Origin: Dehalococcoidia bacterium
GTDB taxonomy: Bacteria > Chloroflexota > Dehalococcoidia > Lucifugimonadales > UBA3495
Assembly (NCBI GenBank): GCA_003523055.1
Contig: DPHC01000002.1
Coordinates: forward strand, 268,929-332,928
Direction: 5' to 3'
Length of the DNA stretch: 64,000 nucleotides
Each line of letters starts with the position of its first letter. Positions within the stretch are counted from its first letter, which is position 1. This document shows, in pieces, positions 60,568 to 64,000 of the stretch. The position numbers and the translations under genes are program-made. Below the pieces are notes generated by a model, which had not been told where the DNA came from, did no database searches, and worked only from the letters and a program-made list of their open reading frames with translations.

Positions 60568-61572
60568 ATGAAGCAAAGAATATTAACAGGTATACGACCA
60601 ACTGGAAAATTGCATTTAGGTCATTATGTTGGCGCTCTTGAAAATTGGATACGCTTACAAAGTGAATATGACTGTTATTTCCTCATAGCTGATTATCAAG
60701 CTCTTGGTGATCATATTGATGAAATGGACAACATTAAGCTTGCAGTTAGAGATGTAGTGTTAGATTGGTTAAGTGTTGGATTGGATCCTCAAATATCCAC
60801 ATTTATAGTACAAAGCTATGTGCCGGAGCATGCAGAACTAGCCATGCTCCTTTCAATGTTAACTCCATTGGGCATGCTTGATAGGAACCCTACATTGAAA
60901 TCGGAGAGAGAGAGGATTTCTACCACCAGTTTATCTGTAGGATTCTATACATATCCTGTAAGCCAAGTAGCAGATATATTACTACCCAAGGCAAATTTGG
61001 TACCAGTAGGAGAAGATCAATTACCGCATATTGAAATGACTAGAGAGATAGCCAGAAGATTTAATAACCGCTATGGAGAGGTCTTCCCTGAACCCGATAG
61101 CTTAGTAGGCCGAGTAGCCCGGTTACTAGGAACTGATGGGCAATCTAAAATGAGCAAAAGCATCGGCAATGTCATCTATTTGTCTGATGATTCAGAGACA
61201 GTGACAAAAAAAATTATGTCTATGTACACTGATCCAACCAGGTTACGGGCTACTGATCCAGGGCACGTTGAAGGTAACCCTGTTTTCCAATACCATGACG
61301 CATTTAATGCAAATGCCGAGGAAGTGAGCGATCTCAAAGAACGATACCTATTAGGGAAAGTTGGAGATGTTGAGGTCAAACAAAAGTTAGTACTAGCAAT
61401 AAATAGTTTCTTAGATCCTATTCGAGATATCAGGCACAAATATGAAAGCAATAATAATTTTGTTAATGAATGTATAAATTCAGGTTCAGAAAAGGCTCGA
61501 GAAACAGCTCAGGAAACAATGAAAGAAGTTAGAGAAAAAATGGGGTTGAAATATGATTCTCCATCTATTTAA
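60568..61572 (+). CDS. trpS: Tryptophanyl-tRNA synthetase
   Basis: Charges tRNA-Trp (class I aaRS). 334 residues. TGIRPTGKLHLGHYVGALENW carries the HIGH motif, and SKMSKSIGNVI the KMSKS loop. Conserved PVSQVADILLP and VGEDQLPHIEMTREIARRFN are present. No T-box or Trp leader is visible in the 196-base upstream gap, and there is no good Shine-Dalgarno before the ATG. Normal length. Confidence 0.95.
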   Translation: MKQRILTGIRPTGKLHLGHYVGALENWIRLQSEYDCYFLIADYQALGDHIDEMDNIKLAVRDVVLDWLSVGLDPQISTFIVQSYVPEHAELAMLLSMLTPLGMLDRNPTLKSERERISTTSLSVGFYTYPVSQVADILLPKANLVPVGEDQLPHIEMTREIARRFNNRYGEVFPEPDSLVGRVARLLGTDGQSKMSKSIGNVIYLSDDSETVTKKIMSMYTDPTRLRATDPGHVEGNPVFQYHDAFNANAEEVSDLKERYLLGKVGDVEVKQKLVLAINSFLDPIRDIRHKYESNNNFVNECINSGSEKARETAQETMKEVREKMGLKYDSPSI

Positions 61573-61588
61573 CCAATTCAAAATACCA

Positions 61589-61610
61589 ATGATTCAGAAC
61601 AAAGAATCAT
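61589..61610 (+). promoter_or_regulatory. Hairpin overlapping the inositol-phosphatase start codon
   Basis: ATGATTC (61589-61595) pairs with GAATCAT (61604-61610), with an 8-base loop. The right arm includes the first two bases of the ATG at 61609. In mRNA this would mask the start codon; no Shine-Dalgarno is visible. A regulatory role is inferred. Confidence 0.35.
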
Positions 61611-62439
61611 GAACATTCCTCTTTCTAAAACCAACAAATCTGCACTCGAGGTCGCCAAAATAATAGCCACTCTATCAGGTGACATTATTTTAAAAAAATT
61701 CAATACTGAATTGGATATTAGCTTCAAAGGAAGAACTGATGTAGTAACTGACGCTGACCGGGAATCAGAAGAATCGGCAATTCAATGCATCCAGTCAGAA
61801 TACCCAGATCATAATATTTTATCAGAAGAATCAGACCCTTTTAATCAAGGCTCTCAATACACTTGGATTGTAGATCCAATTGACGGTACAAAAAATTACG
61901 CCTCCGGTATTCCCCATTTTTGTATAGTAGTAGCTTTAGGAAAAACTGACCCCATTAGCCAAACCATTGAAATAATAACGGCTGTCACATATGATCCAAT
62001 ACGTAAAGAAATGTTTCATGCAGAAAAAGGACAAGGCGCTTTTTTAAATGGGCAACCATTAAACATTTCAAAAAAAACCAAGGTCATGGATTCAATACTG
62101 GGATTTGATTTGGGATACGTTGATGATAAGGCAACAACAGCACTTGAAATGATTACCAACGATTTGTGGCCAAATCTACAAGGATTCAGGCTTATGGGAT
62201 CATCAGCGTTGGGGCTGGCATATGTAGCAAGCAATCGAATAGATCTTTATTTTCATCATTCATTATCTGCTTGGGATGTGGCTTCTGGTTTACTACTTAT
62301 TAGAGAATCAGGTGGAGATATAGTAGATAAATTAGGCAATACAGCCAATATTTTCAGCGGAAGTATTATTGCTTCAAACAAAGCCATTCTAGAGGATTTC
62401 AGTAATATAACAAACAAATCTCCATGGAGGTTTGCTTAA
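61609..62439 (+). CDS. Inositol monophosphatase-family phosphatase
   Basis: A Mg-dependent, lithium-sensitive-type sugar phosphatase. 276 residues. DVVTDADRESEE, the metal-binding WIVDPIDGTKNYASGIPHF and C-terminal SAWDVASGLLLIRESGGDI are the family signatures. Possible substrates include inositol phosphate, histidinol phosphate or FBP/PAP-type compounds; sequence alone does not decide. It lies between trpS and plsY on the same strand. Confidence 0.88.
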   Translation: MNIPLSKTNKSALEVAKIIATLSGDIILKKFNTELDISFKGRTDVVTDADRESEESAIQCIQSEYPDHNILSEESDPFNQGSQYTWIVDPIDGTKNYASGIPHFCIVVALGKTDPISQTIEIITAVTYDPIRKEMFHAEKGQGAFLNGQPLNISKKTKVMDSILGFDLGYVDDKATTALEMITNDLWPNLQGFRLMGSSALGLAYVASNRIDLYFHHSLSAWDVASGLLLIRESGGDIVDKLGNTANIFSGSIIASNKAILEDFSNITNKSPWRFA

Positions 62440-62472
62440 GTTTCATACAATAACTAATAGCACTGAAAATTT

Positions 62473-63096
62473 ATGAATTTAACCACTCAATTAATAACTT
62501 ATATTATCTTGTCATGTGCAACTGCATACCTGATGGGATGCATACCAACAGCCTATTTGATTGCAAAACGTAACGGGTTAGATATATTTGCTATAGGAAC
62601 CAAATCTGCCGGCACAGCAAATGTGTATCGTAATATCAGTAGAAGCCAAGGCTTATTAGTTTTTGTGATTGATGTAACAAAGGGCGCACTCTCACTAGCG
62701 TTACCTTTGATTCTGGCTCTCCCAGAATTTACTTTGTTTTTGGCAGCTTTCTTTTCAGTAGCAGGCCATTGGAACTCCGTATTTACTGGCTTCAAGGGTG
62801 GCGACAGCATGGCAAGTATGCTTGGTATTATATTGGTGCTAATTCCAGGTGTTTCTGTGCTAGCAATTTTAATCGGATGTTTGTTTGTATTTATATGTAA
62901 GCGCTATAAGTATCGTTCCTCCATCGGCCTCTTAATATGTTGCGGAATTTTGTTAACTCTAGCATTTTTCTCCGAAGGGAACATGTTTATTGCTTTCGGA
63001 TTATTTCTGTTATGCAATATAGTCATAGCTCACAATATATACAAAGGAATGAAGCTCAATTCAGTATTGCCAGTATCTAAAACTTTAGACCTTTAA
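62473..63096 (+). CDS. plsY: Glycerol-3-phosphate acyltransferase PlsY
   Basis: Acylates glycerol-3-phosphate from acyl-phosphate, the first step of membrane phospholipid synthesis, in the inner membrane. 207 residues with five or more hydrophobic helices. Motif 1 reads GTKSAGTANVYR, near the usual GSGNxGATN. The substrate loop AGHWNSVFTGFKGGDSMAS matches GHxxxxFxxFKGG but has GGD where GGK is usual. The change may affect phosphate binding, so an atypical or paralogous PlsY is possible. No plsX is adjacent. Confidence 0.82.
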   Translation: MNLTTQLITYIILSCATAYLMGCIPTAYLIAKRNGLDIFAIGTKSAGTANVYRNISRSQGLLVFVIDVTKGALSLALPLILALPEFTLFLAAFFSVAGHWNSVFTGFKGGDSMASMLGIILVLIPGVSVLAILIGCLFVFICKRYKYRSSIGLLICCGILLTLAFFSEGNMFIAFGLFLLCNIVIAHNIYKGMKLNSVLPVSKTLDL

Positions 63097-63137
63097 AGAG
63101 AAACTCCTCATATTTTTTGAAAAACCCAAAAATATTA

Positions 63138-63184
63138 ACTCAAAAATAGTACCTAATTACTCAAAAAGTAGTACTCTTTATAAT
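63138..63184 (+). promoter_or_regulatory. Promoter with 21-bp-spaced direct repeat
   Basis: Two near-identical words, ACTCAAAAATAGTAC (63138-63152) and ACTCAAAAAGTAGTAC (63159-63174), start 21 bases apart, two helical turns. A TATAAT follows at 63179-63184. The repeats lie over the -35 region of the gene at 63215. They look like tandem sites for an activator or repressor. Seen directly; the regulator is unknown. Confidence 0.6.
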
Positions 63185-63214
63185 TAAGAAGAATGAACTT
63201 TCCAAGGAGTTATT

Positions 63215-63442
63215 ATGGCTGAACAAGTTGATGAGATTATTATCTACACACACCCAGACTGCGCATTTTCTGCTGCTGCCAAGGCAGATTATCGAAGAAG
63301 CAAAACCGAGTACACAGAAGTGGACCTAGCTAAAGAACCGGACAAGATTCCTGATCTTACTTCTTTAACATCCGGAGAGCGCATTACCCCTGTTATTGTA
63401 AAAAATGGAGAAGTAACTATAGGCTACAAAGGCGGATATTGA
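63215..63442 (+). CDS. Glutaredoxin-like CxxS protein (Cys homologue of UXX-star family)
   Basis: A 75-residue thioredoxin-fold protein. EIIIYTHPDCAFSAAAKADY puts the redox centre at C16-A-F-S19, a monothiol CxxS. The second half, ITPVIVKNGEVTIGYKGGY, closely resembles the UXX-star selenoprotein family (pattern PVIV-x-x-G-x-VTIGF-GG), in which Sec occupies this position. Here it is Cys. A role in thiol or selenol redox is likely; the electron partner is unknown. Strong AAGGAG lies before the ATG and a tandem-repeat operator upstream. Confidence 0.75.
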   Translation: MAEQVDEIIIYTHPDCAFSAAAKADYRRSKTEYTEVDLAKEPDKIPDLTSLTSGERITPVIVKNGEVTIGYKGGY

Positions 63443-63472
63443 GACTTCTAACGACTCAAGTTTGAGTCATAA

Positions 63473-63484
63473 AAACATCTGTTC
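63473..63484. promoter_or_regulatory. Distal LexA box of recA
   Basis: AAAC-ATCT-GTTC, the same form as the lexA box in plus orientation (AAAC-ATAT-GTTC). It lies 33 bases before the second recA box and 22 bases upstream of the putative -35. Confidence 0.7.
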
Positions 63485-63494
63485 TAGTAGGCTA

Positions 63495-63523
63495 TTTACA
63501 AAATAGAACATTTGTACTATCCT
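63495..63523 (+). promoter_or_regulatory. recA promoter with LexA box in the spacer
   Basis: TTTACA (63495-63500) and TATCCT (63518-63523) are 17 bases apart. The LexA box GAAC-ATTT-GTAC (63506-63517) sits between them, so bound LexA would exclude RNA polymerase. Confidence 0.7.
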
Positions 63524-63553
63524 GTTACCAATACATATAAATAAGGTGTAATT

Positions 63554-64000
63554 ATGAAAGAAAAACCGTCGGATACAGAACTTAACCAATCGGCTCTTGA
63601 CATAGCAATCTCTAGTATAGAAAAGGATCATGGCAAAGGCGCCATTATGAAATTGGGAGATAAAGCAAATAAAATTCAAACCCAAAGCATCCCGACTGGA
63701 TCATTAACTCTAGATTTTGCGTTAGGTGTTGGTGGATTACCTAGAGGTAGAGTCACCGAAATCTACGGGGCTGAATCTGCTGGTAAATCAACGCTTGCAA
63801 TCCATTTCATGGCAGAAACCCAAAGGGCAGGAGGAGTAGCCGCATATATAGACGCCGAACATGCCTTCGATCCAGCTTACGCAACAAAGTGCGGATTGGA
63901 CGCCAAGAATTTATTGATATCACAACCAGATAGCGGTGAGCAAGCATTAGACATTACAGAACAACTAGTCAGGAGTGGTGCAATAGACAGTCTAGTCATC
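63554..64000 (+). CDS. recA: Recombinase RecA, 3' end cut by window
   Basis: A DNA-strand-exchange ATPase and SOS co-protease. The first 149 residues are visible. ATG 63554 follows AAGGTG. A RecA-type N-terminal helix is followed by DHGKGAIMKLGD, PTGSLTLDFALGVGGLPRGRVTEIYG, Walker A GAESAGKST (72-80) and AAYIDAEHAFDPAYA. The gene runs off the right edge. Two LexA boxes precede it. Confidence 0.97.
   Translation, partial: MKEKPSDTELNQSALDIAISSIEKDHGKGAIMKLGDKANKIQTQSIPTGSLTLDFALGVGGLPRGRVTEIYGAESAGKSTLAIHFMAETQRAGGVAAYIDAEHAFDPAYATKCGLDAKNLLISQPDSGEQALDITEQLVRSGAIDSLVI

Overview
The window is one continuous stretch of a compact, AT-rich bacterial chromosome made of housekeeping and central-metabolism genes. 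There is no rRNA, tRNA, CRISPR array, insertion sequence or phage block. The gene set points to Chloroflexota, most likely a marine Dehalococcoidia/SAR202-type lineage. It has several FMN-dependent luciferase-like monooxygenases, tandem GMC oxidoreductases with an iron-type alcohol dehydrogenase, a GreA with a foreign N-terminal domain, GAAC-N4-GTTC type LexA boxes and a T-box leader. The lineage is inferred from gene content only; no marker phylogeny was possible.

Layout. 1-2.7 kb: branched-chain amino acid genes ilvC (cut by the window edge) and leuA. 2.7-6.8 kb: an MBL-fold nuclease-like protein, a probable selenocysteine peroxiredoxin, the GreA fusion and pckA. 7-11 kb: SufT-like and Mrp-like Fe-S genes followed by two lipoproteins. 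11-16.2 kb: tilS, a histidine phosphatase, a CorC/HlyC-type membrane protein, tsaD and a small membrane protein. 16.2-19.9 kb: a T-box (Ile specifier) controlling ilvB, then an HTH protein and an SsuD-like monooxygenase. 19.9-25.6 kb: a minus-strand run Fe-ADH, GMC, GMC, fumC. 25.7-35.3 kb: mtaB, a variant MBL hydrolase, gltX, glnS, rluD-like, lspA, an alpha/beta hydrolase, a threonine aldolase and a methyltransferase. 35.4-40 kb: a DEAD-box helicase with a repetitive zinc-ribbon tail, a second monooxygenase and an acyl-CoA carboxylase beta subunit. 40-49 kb: folP-folK, groL, a dUTPase-like gene, queG, an EVE protein, a thiolase-like protein with a YchF-like GTPase, and small genes. 49-51.3 kb: the cysteine module. 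51.4-56.1 kb: nusA-infB-rbfA-truB. 56.2-64 kb: two small zinc-ribbon proteins, lexA, rpsT, gyrB, a NUDIX hydrolase, trpS, an inositol-phosphatase-like gene, plsY, a glutaredoxin-like gene and the start of recA.

The most notable find is the cysteine module at 49.1-51.3 kb. A MoeB-like E1 enzyme and a CysM-type (O-phosphoserine/thiocarboxylate) cysteine synthase are each preceded by a tiny ORF with clustered Cys codons. Each ORF is followed by a sequence that can pair with the left arm of a terminator hairpin. This is the architecture of cysteine-sensing transcription attenuation, used twice in one operon. The second leader ORF starts inside the stop codon of the moeB-like gene (TAATG).

The second major find is a peroxiredoxin whose peroxidatic cysteine is encoded by an in-frame TGA, with a stem-loop just downstream. 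Near the other end of the window lies a glutaredoxin-like Cys protein that resembles the UXX-star selenoprotein family.

Other control elements are visible in the DNA. LexA boxes precede lexA and recA (two at recA). A textbook T-box antiterminator/terminator pair precedes ilvB. A 21-bp-spaced direct repeat lies at the promoter of the glutaredoxin-like gene.
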